A DNA stretch of 64,000 nt, from NCBI RefSeq assembly GCF_003205195.1, contig NZ_QJRY01000008.1:1-64000 (forward strand), in the 5' to 3' direction. Positions 45,566 through 55,040 of this stretch are shown piece by piece. Numbering within the stretch: position 1 is the first letter of the stretch; each line of letters begins with the position of its first letter. This stretch comes from Peteryoungia wuzhouensis. Lineage in GTDB: Bacteria; Pseudomonadota; Alphaproteobacteria; Rhizobiales; Rhizobiaceae. The translations under genes were made by a program, and so were the position numbers. The notes under the pieces were generated by a model. It was not told the origin of the DNA. It made no database searches and saw nothing but the letters and a program-made list of their open reading frames with translations.

Positions 45566-45579
45566 TAGATTGCAATCTA
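45566..45579. repeat. Perfect 14-bp palindrome upstream of topA
   Basis: tagattgcaatcta reads the same on both strands. It lies in an AT-rich stretch between the divergent small gene (start 45487) and topA (start 45736). A dimeric regulator could bind here; none can be named. Confidence 0.5.
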
Positions 45580-45735
45580 GGCAATATCTCCTTTTGGTTG
45601 TGGCGCGTTGCAATTTCGGAAAATGGGTCATACCTCTTGACCGCAGCCGTTTCGCCCTCCATGTCGAAACGTCGGTTTTCCAAGGCGGTGGTACGGTGCC
45701 ACCGGTTGTGAGTGCTGATGAAGGTGCAGTGAAGC

Positions 45736-48435
45736 ATGAATGTCGTAGTCGTAGAGTCCCCGGCCAAGGCCAAGACGATCAACAAGTATCTGGGTTCCGG
45801 ATACAAGGTGCTCGCCTCGTTCGGCCATGTGCGCGATCTTCCGGCCAAGGACGGTTCTGTGCTTCCCGACCAGGATTTCGAGATGCTCTGGGAGGTGGAT
45901 CCCGCCTCGCAGAAGCGGATGAAGGACATCGCGGATGCGGTGAAATCCTCCGACGGCCTGTTTCTCGCGACCGACCCGGATCGCGAGGGTGAAGCGATTT
46001 CCTGGCACGTACTCGATCTTTTGAAGAAGAAGCGTGTCATCGGCGACAAGCCGGTCAAGCGCGTCGTCTTCAACGCCATCACCAAGAAGGCCGTGCTCGA
46101 TGCCATGGCCAATCCGCGCGATATCGACACGCCGCTGGTCGACGCCTATCTCGCGCGCCGTGCGCTCGACTATCTCGTCGGGTTCAATCTGTCGCCGGTT
46201 CTCTGGCGCAAGCTGCCCGGCGCCCGCTCGGCTGGCCGCGTGCAATCGGTGGCGCTCCGCCTCGTCTGCGACCGCGAAACCGAGATCGAACGCTTCGTTG
46301 CCGAAGAATACTGGAACATCTCGGCGCTTTTGAAGACGCCGCGGGGCGACGAGTTCGTGGCAAAGCTCGTCTCGCACCAGGGCAAGCGCATGCAGCGCAA
46401 CTCGGTGACCAATGGCGAGCAGGCTGGCAGCATCAAGGAACTTCTCGAAGGTGCTGCCTTCGCCGTTGACAGCGTCGAGGCCAAGCCGGTCAAGCGCAAT
46501 CCGGGTCCTCCGTTTACGACGTCCACGCTGCAGCAGGCTGCGTCCTCGAAGCTCGGCTTCTCGGCCTCGCGTACCATGCAGGTGGCGCAGAAGCTCTATG
46601 AAGGCATCGACATCGGCGGCGAGACCGTTGGTCTCATTACCTATATGCGTACCGACGGTGTGCAGATGGCACCCGAAGCCATCGAAGCTGCCCGCTCCGC
46701 CGTTGCCGACCAGTTTGGTCCGCGCTACGTGCCGGAAAAGGCGCGCATCTATTCGACCAAGGCGAAGAACGCCCAGGAAGCGCACGAAGCGATCCGCCCC
46801 ACCGACTTCAACCGCTCGCCGGACAAGGTGCGTCGTTTCCTCGATGCCGACCAACTGCGTCTCTACGACCTGATCTGGAAGCGCGGCATTGCCAGCCAGA
46901 TGGCGTCGGCCGAAATCGAACGTACCACGGTCGAAATCCTCGCCGACAACAAGGGCGACAAGGCGGGCCTGCGCGCCGTCGGCTCCGTCATCCGTTTCGA
47001 CGGCTTTATCGCCGCCTATACCGACCAGAAAGAAGATGGCGAACCGGCGGAGGACGGTGACGACGAGGATGGCCGCCTGCCGGAGATCAATGCGCGCGAG
47101 GCGCTCGCCAAGAGCAAGATCAATTCCAGTCAGCATTTCACCGAGCCGCCGCCGCGCTATTCGGAAGCCTCGCTGATCAAGAAGATGGAAGAGCTCGGCA
47201 TCGGCCGTCCGTCCACCTATGCCGCGACGCTGAAGACCTTGAGCGACCGCGAATATGTCATCATGGACAAGCGCAAGCTCGTTCCCCATTCCAAGGGGCG
47301 ACTGGTCACGGCCTTCCTCGAAAACTTCTTCACGAAGTATGTCGAATACGATTTCACCGCCGATCTCGAGGAGAAGCTCGACAAGATCTCGGCCGGTGAA
47401 CTCAACTGGAAGGACGTGTTGCGCGACTTCTGGAACGACTTCTTCTCGCAGATTGAAGACACCAAGGAGCTGCGCGTCACCAATGTGCTTGATGCGCTGA
47501 ACGAAGCGCTTGCACCGCTGGTGTTCCCGAAGCGCGAAGACGGATCCGACCCGCGCATCTGCCAGGTCTGCGGCACGGGCAATCTGTCGCTGAAGCTCGG
47601 CAAATACGGCGCATTCGTCGGCTGTTCGAATTATCCGGAATGCAATTACACCCGCCAGCTGACCAATGACGGCAATGCCGAGGCCGATGCCGGCGGCAAC
47701 GAGCCGAAGGCGCTCGGCAAGGATCCGGTGACGGAAGAGGAAATCACGCTGCGTTCGGGCCGGTTCGGGCCTTACGTGCAGCGCGGCGACGGCAAGGAAG
47801 CGAAGCGTTCCTCGCTGCCGAAGGGCTGGGCGCCCGGTGATATCGATTTCGAGAAGGCACTGTCGCTTCTGTCGCTGCCACGCGATGTCGGCCCGCATCC
47901 GGAAACCGGCAAGATGATTTCGGCCGGTCTCGGCCGCTACGGACCCTTCGTGCTGCATGACGGCACCTATGCCAATCTTGAAGGCATTGAGGATGTGCTG
48001 TCGATCGGAATCAACCGTGCCGTGACCGTGCTGGCTGAGAAGAAAGCCAATCCGGGCGGGCGTGGCCGAACCGCAGCGGTTGCGCTGAAGGAACTCGGCG
48101 AGCATCCTGACGGTGGCGCGATGACGGTCCGCGACGGTCGTTTTGGTCCCTATGTCAACTGGGGCAAGGTGAATGCCACCCTGCCGAAGGGCAAGGATCC
48201 GCAGTCGGTCAGCGTCGAGGAAGCTCTGGTGCTGATCGCCGAGCGTGCAGCCAAGGATGGCGGCAAGGTCAAGGCGAAGAAGGCCCCGGCCAAGACTGCC
48301 AAGGCGAAGGCCGGCGATGCGACGGATGCAAAGCCGAAGAAGGCTGCGGCCAAGCCGAAGGCCAAGACGGCTGCCAAGGCCACAGCAAAGGCGCCTGCGA
48401 AGGCAAAGACAACAACGAAGAAGAGTGCGACTTGA
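45736..48435 (+). CDS. topA: DNA topoisomerase I
   Basis: A type IA enzyme that relaxes negative supercoils. The 899-residue product has the Toprim domain (VVVESPAKAKTINKYLG; FLATDPDREGEAISWHV) and the active-site region GLITYMRTDGVQMA with the catalytic tyrosine at residue 303. It also has SAGRVQSVALRLV, one clear four-Cys zinc finger (CQVCGTGNLSLKL...GCSNYPECNYTR) and several topoisomerase C-terminal repeats (GRFGPYVQRGDGKEA; GRYGPFVLHDGTYANL; GRFGPYVNWGKVNATL). A Lys/Ala-rich tail of ~60 residues resembles histone H1-like tails and probably aids DNA binding. It overlaps rnr by 4 bases. Confidence 0.97.
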   Translation: MNVVVVESPAKAKTINKYLGSGYKVLASFGHVRDLPAKDGSVLPDQDFEMLWEVDPASQKRMKDIADAVKSSDGLFLATDPDREGEAISWHVLDLLKKKRVIGDKPVKRVVFNAITKKAVLDAMANPRDIDTPLVDAYLARRALDYLVGFNLSPVLWRKLPGARSAGRVQSVALRLVCDRETEIERFVAEEYWNISALLKTPRGDEFVAKLVSHQGKRMQRNSVTNGEQAGSIKELLEGAAFAVDSVEAKPVKRNPGPPFTTSTLQQAASSKLGFSASRTMQVAQKLYEGIDIGGETVGLITYMRTDGVQMAPEAIEAARSAVADQFGPRYVPEKARIYSTKAKNAQEAHEAIRPTDFNRSPDKVRRFLDADQLRLYDLIWKRGIASQMASAEIERTTVEILADNKGDKAGLRAVGSVIRFDGFIAAYTDQKEDGEPAEDGDDEDGRLPEINAREALAKSKINSSQHFTEPPPRYSEASLIKKMEELGIGRPSTYAATLKTLSDREYVIMDKRKLVPHSKGRLVTAFLENFFTKYVEYDFTADLEEKLDKISAGELNWKDVLRDFWNDFFSQIEDTKELRVTNVLDALNEALAPLVFPKREDGSDPRICQVCGTGNLSLKLGKYGAFVGCSNYPECNYTRQLTNDGNAEADAGGNEPKALGKDPVTEEEITLRSGRFGPYVQRGDGKEAKRSSLPKGWAPGDIDFEKALSLLSLPRDVGPHPETGKMISAGLGRYGPFVLHDGTYANLEGIEDVLSIGINRAVTVLAEKKANPGGRGRTAAVALKELGEHPDGGAMTVRDGRFGPYVNWGKVNATLPKGKDPQSVSVEEALVLIAERAAKDGGKVKAKKAPAKTAKAKAGDATDAKPKKAAAKPKAKTAAKATAKAPAKAKTTTKKSAT

Positions 48436-50789
48436 GCAGAAAATTCCGCGACCCCTCCGAGATCCCCGGCTCCGGCAATCGCAAGAGCCGGCGTGCGGAA
48501 GGCGCGGCCAAGGCGAAGGCAGACAACACCAACGCCATCATCCATGGCGAGGTGCCTTCGCGCGAGGTGCTGCTGCAGTTCATCACCGACAATCCCGACC
48601 GCGCCTCCAAGCGCGAGATCGCCAAGGCCTTTGGGTTGAAGGGCGATACACGGGTGGAGCTAAAGCAGGCGCTGCGCGATCTGGAGAATGACGGTCTTGT
48701 TAACAAGACCCGCAAGTCGCTGGCGCGGCCGGGCGCCCTGCCCCCGGTGACCGTTCTCGACATCACGACGCGCGACAAGGACGGCGAGCTGATCGGTCGG
48801 CCCGCCGAATGGCCTGAGGACGCCGGAGCGGCACCGGCCGTGCTGATCCGCCAGTCGAGTTCCGATCGCGCCAAGGGCAAGACTGCCGTTGGCGGCATCG
48901 GCGACCGGGTGCTCGCCAAGATCTTCGCCAACAAGGACCGTGCAGGCCCGGCCTATACCGCACGCGTCATCAAGGTCATCGACCGTCAGCGTGGCGCCGT
49001 GCTCGGTGTCGTCAGGATGATGGGCGAAGGCGCACGCCTGATGCCGATCGAGCGCCGGGGCGAGGAGATGCAGATCGATGCGGCCGATATCGGCGAGGCC
49101 AAGGATGGCGATCTCGTCGAAGTCGAGGTGTCGCGCGCGACGCGTCTGGGGCTCACCCGCGCACGGGTGCTGAATATCGTCGGCTCGGTTGCCTCGGAAA
49201 AGGCGATCTCGATGATCGCCATTCATGCGCATGGAATTCCCTATATCTTCCCGCAGTCTGTCATCGACGAGGCGGAGGCGGCGAAACCGGCCAGCATGTC
49301 CCACCGCGAGGACTGGCGTCATGTGCCCCTGATCACCATCGATCCGCATGACGCCAAGGACCATGACGACGCCGTCTATGCCGAACCCGACACCTCGGAA
49401 GACAATCCGGGCGGCGTGGTCGTGACCGTCGCCATCGCCGACGTCTCTTATTACATCCGGCCGAAATCGGCGCTCGATCGCGAGGCGTTGAAACGCGGTA
49501 ATTCGGTCTATTTCCCCGACCGTGTCGTGCCGATGCTGCCGGAGCGGATCTCCAACGATCTCTGCTCGCTGCGTGAAGGTGTGGACCGGCCGGCGCTCGC
49601 CGTGCGCATGGTGTTTTCGGCCGAAGGTCGCAAAGTCCGGCACACTTTCCATCGCATCATGATGAAGAGTGCGGCCAAGCTGTCTTACCAGCAGGCACAG
49701 GCGGCGATCGACGGCCAGGCAGATGAGAAGGCAGGGCCGCTGCTCGAGCCGATCCTGAAGCCGCTATGGGCAGCCTATGCTACCCTGAAGCGCGGGCGCG
49801 ATCGCCGCCAGCCGCTCGAACTCGACATGCCGGAGCGCAAGATCATCCTGAAGCCCGACGGCACCGTCGACCGGGTGCATGTGCCGGAACGTCTCGACGC
49901 GCATAAGCTGATCGAAGAGATGATGATCCAGGCGAATGTGGCCGCCGCAGAAACGCTGGAGGCCAAGCGCCAGAAGCTCGTTTACCGCATCCATGATGCG
50001 CCGACGCTCTCGAAGCAGGAAGTCTTGCGCGAGTTCCTGGCGACGATCGGCTTCTCGCTGGTCAAGGGCGGCAATCTGCGCTCCAACTCGTTCAACGGTA
50101 TTCTGGCGAAGGCGCAGGACACGCCGCACCAGATCATCGTCAACGAGATGGTGCTGCGCAGCCAGAGCCAGGCGATCTACAGCCCAGACAATATCGGCCA
50201 TTTCGGCCTGAACCTGATGAAATACGCGCATTTCACCTCGCCGATCCGGCGTTATGCCGACCTGATCGTGCATCGCGCGCTCGTCGCGGCGCTGGGGCTC
50301 GGCGAAGGCGGGATCACGCAGGAGGAAGAGGCAAGCCTCGAGGATATCGCCGCCGAAATCTCGACCTTCGAACGTCGGGCAATGGCGGCCGAGCGCGACA
50401 CCGTCAACCGTCTGGTCGCACACCATCTGGCGGGCCGCATCGGCGAGGATTTTGAAGGCCAGATCGGCGGTGTCACCAAGTCGGGGCTTTTCATCAGCCT
50501 GCCGCAATTTGGCGCAGATGGCTTTATCCCGGTTTCAACTCTGGGACGGGACTACTATATCTACGACGAAGCCCACCAGGCCTTGACGGGCGAGAAGTCT
50601 GGACTGGGTTATCAGCTCGGCGACACCGTCGAGGTGCGGCTTGTCGAAGCCGTGCCGCTTGCCGGTGCGCTGCGCTTCGAAATGCTGAGCGAAGGGCGCA
50701 AGATGCCGGCAGGCGCGCGCTCCTTCCACAAGGCCGGCGGGCGGGGCAGGAAACAGCCCGGCACAAGGCCGCCGCGTTCGAGACGGTGA
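48432..50789 (+). CDS. rnr: Ribonuclease R
   Basis: A 3'-5' exoribonuclease that degrades structured RNA. The 785-residue product starts at TTG 48432 inside the topA stop (TTGA). It has an N-terminal winged helix (EVLLQFITDNPDRASKREIAKAFGLKG), cold-shock domains, and the RNB domain with TIDPHDAKDHDDAVYAE near residues 300-315 (metal-binding Asp). HFTSPIRRYADLIVHRAL and a C-terminal S1 domain (GQIGGVTKSGLFISLPQFGADGFIPV) follow, then a basic tail. No strong ribosome site is seen, so translation is probably coupled to topA. Confidence 0.96.
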   Translation: MSRKFRDPSEIPGSGNRKSRRAEGAAKAKADNTNAIIHGEVPSREVLLQFITDNPDRASKREIAKAFGLKGDTRVELKQALRDLENDGLVNKTRKSLARPGALPPVTVLDITTRDKDGELIGRPAEWPEDAGAAPAVLIRQSSSDRAKGKTAVGGIGDRVLAKIFANKDRAGPAYTARVIKVIDRQRGAVLGVVRMMGEGARLMPIERRGEEMQIDAADIGEAKDGDLVEVEVSRATRLGLTRARVLNIVGSVASEKAISMIAIHAHGIPYIFPQSVIDEAEAAKPASMSHREDWRHVPLITIDPHDAKDHDDAVYAEPDTSEDNPGGVVVTVAIADVSYYIRPKSALDREALKRGNSVYFPDRVVPMLPERISNDLCSLREGVDRPALAVRMVFSAEGRKVRHTFHRIMMKSAAKLSYQQAQAAIDGQADEKAGPLLEPILKPLWAAYATLKRGRDRRQPLELDMPERKIILKPDGTVDRVHVPERLDAHKLIEEMMIQANVAAAETLEAKRQKLVYRIHDAPTLSKQEVLREFLATIGFSLVKGGNLRSNSFNGILAKAQDTPHQIIVNEMVLRSQSQAIYSPDNIGHFGLNLMKYAHFTSPIRRYADLIVHRALVAALGLGEGGITQEEEASLEDIAAEISTFERRAMAAERDTVNRLVAHHLAGRIGEDFEGQIGGVTKSGLFISLPQFGADGFIPVSTLGRDYYIYDEAHQALTGEKSGLGYQLGDTVEVRLVEAVPLAGALRFEMLSEGRKMPAGARSFHKAGGRGRKQPGTRPPRSRR

Positions 50790-50811
50790 TGCAGTTACGC
50801 CCCGGAGAGAG

Positions 50812-51249
50812 ATGATGACGGCTAACCAGACGAATCTGACAGCGCAATTCGGTGGTGCAAGCGAGGTTGAGCGTCCGCTGGGGCGTTCGATCAAGCGCGG
50901 CCTGCTGTGCCGCTGCCCGAACTGTGGCGAGGGCAGACTGTTCGGCCGCTATCTCAAGGTCGTCGACACATGTGCAGCCTGCGGCGAGGAATATCATCAC
51001 CACCGCGCCGACGACCTGCCCGCCTATCTCGTGATTCTCGTGCTCGGCCACGTGCTCGTCGGGGGGTTCATGGCCACCGACCTCGTCTTCGTGCTGCCCG
51101 GCTGGGTGCATTTCGCCATCTGGGCACCGATCGGCGTCGTGGCATCGCTGCTCAGCCTGCAGCCGATCAAGGGCGGTGTGGTGGGCCTGCAATGGGCGCT
51201 TCGCATGCATGGCTTCGGCGGCGCAAAGGACGAAGTCGAAGATCACTGA
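50812..51249 (+). CDS. DUF983 family membrane protein
   Basis: A 145-residue protein with an N-terminal zinc-ribbon-like part (SIKRGLLCRCPNCGEGRLFGRYLKVVDTCAACGEEYHHHRADD; CxxC...CxxC). Two membrane helices follow (PAYLVILVLGHVLVGGFMATDLVF; WVHFAIWAPIGVVASLLSL). This is the DUF983 pattern. Function unknown; often near rnr in alphaproteobacteria. The ATG at 50812 or 50815 follows cggagag. Confidence 0.9.
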   Translation: MMTANQTNLTAQFGGASEVERPLGRSIKRGLLCRCPNCGEGRLFGRYLKVVDTCAACGEEYHHHRADDLPAYLVILVLGHVLVGGFMATDLVFVLPGWVHFAIWAPIGVVASLLSLQPIKGGVVGLQWALRMHGFGGAKDEVEDH

Positions 51250-51501
51250 GTGGCGTCCCGGCGATGACAGTCACCGTCACGCGGGCGTGCCCCTTTACGC
51301 TTAACTATCACTCTTCCTGTTACTCGTGATTCGCGGTGAACTCCGTTGGACAGGTTGACAGCCAGGCGAATTCCGGTGTGAACATGCCGCGCCCACATAA
51401 CACGGTCGGGAGCTCGTACATTTCCATGCCATTCAAGATGCCGAATATTTGTTTGCTGTGGCCCTTCCCGGCCCCGGCGCGTGGTCATTTTGGGATGGTG
51501 C

Positions 51502-52689
51502 ATGATGGCTGAGCCGAAGGACTGCCTGAACGGCGACCGGGAAGAGATCCACTGGCCATCACTGGTCGCGGCTATCTCCGCCATCTCGGCCGTCGGCATC
51601 GCCATTGGGCTCGGCCTTCCGCTGCTCAGCATCATCCTCGAGAAGCGTGGCATCTCGTCCACCCTGATCGGCCTCAACTCCGCCATGGCCGGCATAGCCG
51701 CGATGGCGGCAGCGCCGGTGACAACCAAGATTGCCCACAAGCTCGGCGTGGTTCCCACCATGCTCTGGGCCGTGCTTCTCTCTGCCATCAGTGCCGTCGG
51801 CTTCTATTATGCGACGCAGTTCTGGATGTGGTTTCCGCTGCGCATCGTCTTTCATGGCGCGACGACCACCCTCTTCATCCTGTCGGAATTCTGGATCAAT
51901 GCCGCAGCGCCATCGCGCAAGCGTGGCCTGGTCATGGGCATCTATGCCACCATGCTCGCGGTCGGCTTCGCCTCCGGGCCGCTGATCTTCTCCGCCATCG
52001 GCAGTGACGGGCTGCTGCCGTTCGCAGTCGGTGCTGCGGCCATCCTTGCGGCCGCCATTCCCATCTATATCGCCCGTTTCGAAAGTCCGCTGCTGAACGA
52101 GAAGCCGGAGATGCATTTCTTCCGCTACATCTTCCTCGTTCCGACCGCGACCGTTGCCGTCTTCGTCTTCGGCGCTGTCGAAGCGGGCGGGCTGTCGCTC
52201 TTTCCGATCTATGCCACCCGTACGGGCTTTACCGAGACGCAGGCCGCCCTGCTGCTCACCGTCATGGGCATCGGCAACATGGTGTTCCAGATCCCGCTGG
52301 GGCTGCTCTCCGACCGCATGAAGGACCGCCGGCTGCTGCTCTCGGTTCTCGCCTTCATCGGGCTGTGTGGCTCGATGGCGCTGCCTCTCCTGTCCGACCA
52401 CTGGCAGCTGATGGCGGTCGTGCTGCTGTTCTGGGGCGGCTGCGTATCCGGTCTTTATACGATCGGGCTCAGCCATCTCGGCTCGCGACTCACCGGGGCA
52501 GACTTGGCGGCCGCCAATGCGGCCTTCATCTTCTGCTACGCGGTCGGCACGGTTGCCGGCCCACAGGCGATTGGCGCCGCCATCGATCTCACAGGAAACG
52601 ACGGTTTTGCCTGGGCAATCGCGGGCTTCTTCGCCCTCTATGTCGTGCTTTCCTTGGGTCGCCTGCTTTTTACCCGGAAACGCACTTGA
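51502..52689 (+). CDS. MFS transporter
   Basis: A 395-residue permease with twelve hydrophobic segments. LVAAISAISAVGIAIGLGLPLLSIILEKRG begins the first half. FHGATTTLFILSEFWINAAAPSRKRGLVMGIYATMLAVGFASGPL carries the loop motif, and LGLLSDRMKDRRLLLSVL resembles the MFS A-motif (G-x-x-x-D-R-x-x-R-R). It resembles YcaD/YbfB-type transporters of unknown substrate. Tandem ATG codons at 51502 and 51505. Confidence 0.88.
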   Translation: MMAEPKDCLNGDREEIHWPSLVAAISAISAVGIAIGLGLPLLSIILEKRGISSTLIGLNSAMAGIAAMAAAPVTTKIAHKLGVVPTMLWAVLLSAISAVGFYYATQFWMWFPLRIVFHGATTTLFILSEFWINAAAPSRKRGLVMGIYATMLAVGFASGPLIFSAIGSDGLLPFAVGAAAILAAAIPIYIARFESPLLNEKPEMHFFRYIFLVPTATVAVFVFGAVEAGGLSLFPIYATRTGFTETQAALLLTVMGIGNMVFQIPLGLLSDRMKDRRLLLSVLAFIGLCGSMALPLLSDHWQLMAVVLLFWGGCVSGLYTIGLSHLGSRLTGADLAAANAAFIFCYAVGTVAGPQAIGAAIDLTGNDGFAWAIAGFFALYVVLSLGRLLFTRKRT

Positions 52690-52713
52690 CTTTTCGGGCG
52701 CGATTTGTAGTTT
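52686..52713 (+). promoter_or_regulatory. Probable promoter of rpmG
   Basis: TTGACT (52686-52691, part of CTTGACTT), a 16-base spacer, and TAGTTT (52708-52713). It starts at the MFS stop codon. Predicted leader about 60 bases. Confidence 0.45.
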
Positions 52714-52779
52714 CGCGCCAGATTTGCCGTGGACCTCGTTCGGTCGTCCACGGCTTCGTTTATTAGAGGCAGGACGACC

Positions 52780-52947
52780 ATGGCCAAGGCTACAACCATC
52801 AAGATCAAGCTTCTGTCGACGGCCGACACGGGTTTCTTCTACGTGACCACGAAGAACAGCCGTACGATGACGGACAAGATGACGAAGACCAAGTACGACC
52901 CGGTTGCTAAGAAGCATGTCGAGTTCAAGGAAACCAAGATCAAGTAA
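52780..52947 (+). CDS. rpmG: 50S ribosomal protein L33
   Basis: A 55-residue basic protein, [20 protein letters not shown] then [28 protein letters not shown], the C-minus form of L33 without zinc-binding CxxC pairs. It therefore does not depend on zinc. Followed by a strong terminator. Confidence 0.98.
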   Translation: MAKATTIKIKLLSTADTGFFYVTTKNSRTMTDKMTKTKYDPVAKKHVEFKETKIK

Positions 52948-52970
52948 TCTCTTGATCGGACTGGTTCCAC

Positions 52971-53003
52971 AAAAAGGCGTGTCACTCTGTGACGCGCCTT
53001 TTT
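52971..53003 (+). terminator. Rho-independent terminator of rpmG
   Basis: ggcg-t-gtcac and gtgac-g-cgcc (52976-52998) with loop tct, flanked by aaaaa and ttttt. Bidirectional in form. Confidence 0.88.
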
Positions 53004-53053
53004 CTTTGGCATGTGTTGATGCCCGACGCGCCCTTCCCGGCAGGGAACAAACA

Positions 53054-53230
53054 AAAACACCGGCTCCCGTTGGGGAACCGGTGTTCTTTTAGAAAGGGGG
53101 TCGGTCAGCATGCAAACACGGCACGAGGAACCGCTTTGACGTTGCACACCAACCGACCGACCCCACGACCCAGGAGATGCGGCGGACCTGACATCATGGG
53201 GTATCCAAAACCTCTCGGAGAGGTCTTTTT
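53054..53230 (+). ncRNA. Candidate structured RNA downstream of rpmG
   Basis: Three elements stand in a row with no reading frame. First is a hairpin aacaccgg...ccggtgtt with further pairing inside (53054-53090). Second is a perfect 10-bp long-range stem ggggtcggtc (53097-53106) with gaccgacccc (53155-53164), enclosing tgcaa/ttgca. Third is a terminator acctct-cgg-agaggt plus cttttt (53210-53230). This arrangement is expected for a small RNA ending at a Rho-independent terminator on the plus strand. No promoter can be fixed, and I do not match it to a named rhizobial sRNA family. Confidence 0.35.
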
Positions 53231-53654
53231 CGATGAGGTCAAACTCTCTTAAGTAGAGAAAAAAATCAACAGTTTATTAACTGCCGCACGTTGCATGCTC
53301 TTGATATGGTTAAATTCGGGACAGAAAGACTTGAGTGGCCGCACTTGTTGATCGCGCCCGAACGTTTATTCCCGGAGCAATTGTATAGTCCACTGTCTCA
53401 ACAACAAGCTTAGCGGCAAGCACGGGTAAAGTCCGAAGGATTGATCGCAGATCAGATCGCAAAAGAAATATCTAATATAAAGGTAAGTCTTTATGATATG
53501 CAAAAGAATGCATGCAGTCTGGTCAAGCAATGGCGTTCATTGCGCCGGAAATATTGGTGAAATGAAAACGATACAACTGTAACCGCTGAAAAACAGTGCA
53601 ACGGCGTCACAATCGCCCTTTTTCACGGCAGCGCAAAAAGCTGTGAATGGTTGT
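53231..53654. other. AT-rich intergenic stretch without a recognisable gene
   Basis: About 420 bases between the candidate RNA and the pleD stop. The base composition is clearly AT-richer than the genes around it (runs such as gagaaaaaaatcaac). A short inverted repeat cagtt-tatt-aactg lies near 53270. No open frame with a ribosome site is evident. Confidence 0.5.
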
Positions 53655-55028
53655 TCAGGCGGCGGCCGCAACAACTCGATTTCGTCCGGAATTCTTCGCT
53701 TCGTAGAGCGCTCGGTCAGCCTGCTTCAGCAATTGCTCCGGCGTGTCGATACCCGGCCCCAGTGTCGCGATCCCCATGGACGCCGTCAGCATCAAGGGCA
53801 CCTCGCCCGATCGGAGCTGGAAAGGACGGGCCTCGATCATCAACCGCAGACGCTCTGCGACATTGGCTGCAACATCCGCTGTCGTATCCGGCATGACGAG
53901 CACAAACTCTTCACCGCCGTAGCGGCATGCGAGATCGGCGCCCCGCACGGTGGACCGAATCCGGCCCGAGAACTCTTTCAGAACCTCGTCACCGGCATCG
54001 TGGCCGAACTGGTCATTCACCAGTTTGAAGCGGTCGATATCCGTGATGCAGATGGTGAGCGGGCGACCGCGCACCTTCGCGCGGGCAAAGAGCGTGCGCA
54101 ACTGGGTGTCGAGGTAGCGACGATTGTGGAGGCCCGTGAGGCCATCGGTCACGGCCAGTTCGATCGTCTGGCGCACACTGTTGCGCAGGCGGTCATTGTA
54201 GCGCTTGCGGCGAACCTGGGTCAGCGCACGCGCCACGAGTTCGTTCGGATCGAGCGGGCGCACGATGTAATCGTTCACGCCGAGGTCGAGGGCACGGATG
54301 ATCATCTGCTCGTCGCCCTGCTCTGTGATCAGCAGGATCGGGATGAAGCGCGTGCGCTCCAGCGAGCGAAGCTGCGAGCAGAAGCGCAGGGGATCGTAGT
54401 CCGCGAGGTTGCTGTTGACGATCACCAGATCGTAACCGTTTTCGGCAGCTTCAAAAACGGCGGCCTGGGGATCCGACAGGGCGCTCACTTCAGCAATCGG
54501 CTTCAGCGTCTTGACGATACGCTCCTGAGACGCGCCGCGGCTGTCGACGAGAAGCACCTGGGCCTGCTCTTCCAGACGGCCGTCCGTCAGGCGAAGGGCA
54601 TCGTCGATACCAGCGTGGCGCGTGCCGTCGTGACGGATGCGCAATTCATCGCTCAGCGTCTTCAGGCGCACGAGGCTCTTGACGCGGGAAATCAGTTGCA
54701 GATCATTGACCGGCTTGGTCAGAAAATCGTCGGCACCGGCTTTCAGACCACGCACGCGGTCGGATGGCTGGTCGAGGGCAGTGACCATGACGACAGGAAT
54801 ATGGGCTGTACGCGGATTGGACTTCAACCGCTCGCAAACCTCGAAGCCATCCATTTCCGGCATCATGATGTCGAGCAGGATCACATCGACCTGGGTGCGG
54901 TCGCAGATATCGAGAGCGTCGAAGCCATTGCTCGCGGTCAGGACGTCGAAATACTCCGCCATCAGCCGCGCTTCGAGCAGCTTCACATTGGCAGGAATAT
55001 CGTCAACGACCAGAATACGCGCTGTCAT
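53655..55028 (-). CDS. pleD: Response regulator/diguanylate cyclase PleD (REC-REC-GGDEF)
   Basis: PleD makes cyclic di-GMP after phosphorylation and controls pole development and the motile-to-sessile switch. In the 457-residue product REC1 has the phosphoacceptor Asp 53 (VDVILLDIMMPEMDG). REC2 (residues ~150-270) is an adaptor whose acceptor site is degenerate (LVIVNSNLADYDPL). The GGDEF domain has GGEEF at 371-375 and the inhibitory site RGAD at 362-365, so product inhibition is expected. It lies 12 bases downstream of divK, as in other alphaproteobacteria. Confidence 0.97.
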   Translation of the reverse strand: MTARILVVDDIPANVKLLEARLMAEYFDVLTASNGFDALDICDRTQVDVILLDIMMPEMDGFEVCERLKSNPRTAHIPVVMVTALDQPSDRVRGLKAGADDFLTKPVNDLQLISRVKSLVRLKTLSDELRIRHDGTRHAGIDDALRLTDGRLEEQAQVLLVDSRGASQERIVKTLKPIAEVSALSDPQAAVFEAAENGYDLVIVNSNLADYDPLRFCSQLRSLERTRFIPILLITEQGDEQMIIRALDLGVNDYIVRPLDPNELVARALTQVRRKRYNDRLRNSVRQTIELAVTDGLTGLHNRRYLDTQLRTLFARAKVRGRPLTICITDIDRFKLVNDQFGHDAGDEVLKEFSGRIRSTVRGADLACRYGGEEFVLVMPDTTADVAANVAERLRLMIEARPFQLRSGEVPLMLTASMGIATLGPGIDTPEQLLKQADRALYEAKNSGRNRVVAAAA

Positions 55029-55040
55029 GACATCGGCTCC

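Noticed and set aside
45628..48105. An 825-codon frame opposite topA, and similar long frames opposite mrcA, accC and prfB
   Set aside because: These are antisense shadows of clearly functional genes and show no recognisable domain or start signal.
53231..53654. AT-rich region as a possible replication origin or phage attachment site
   Set aside because: No DnaA-box cluster, no tRNA end duplication and no integrase gene are present.
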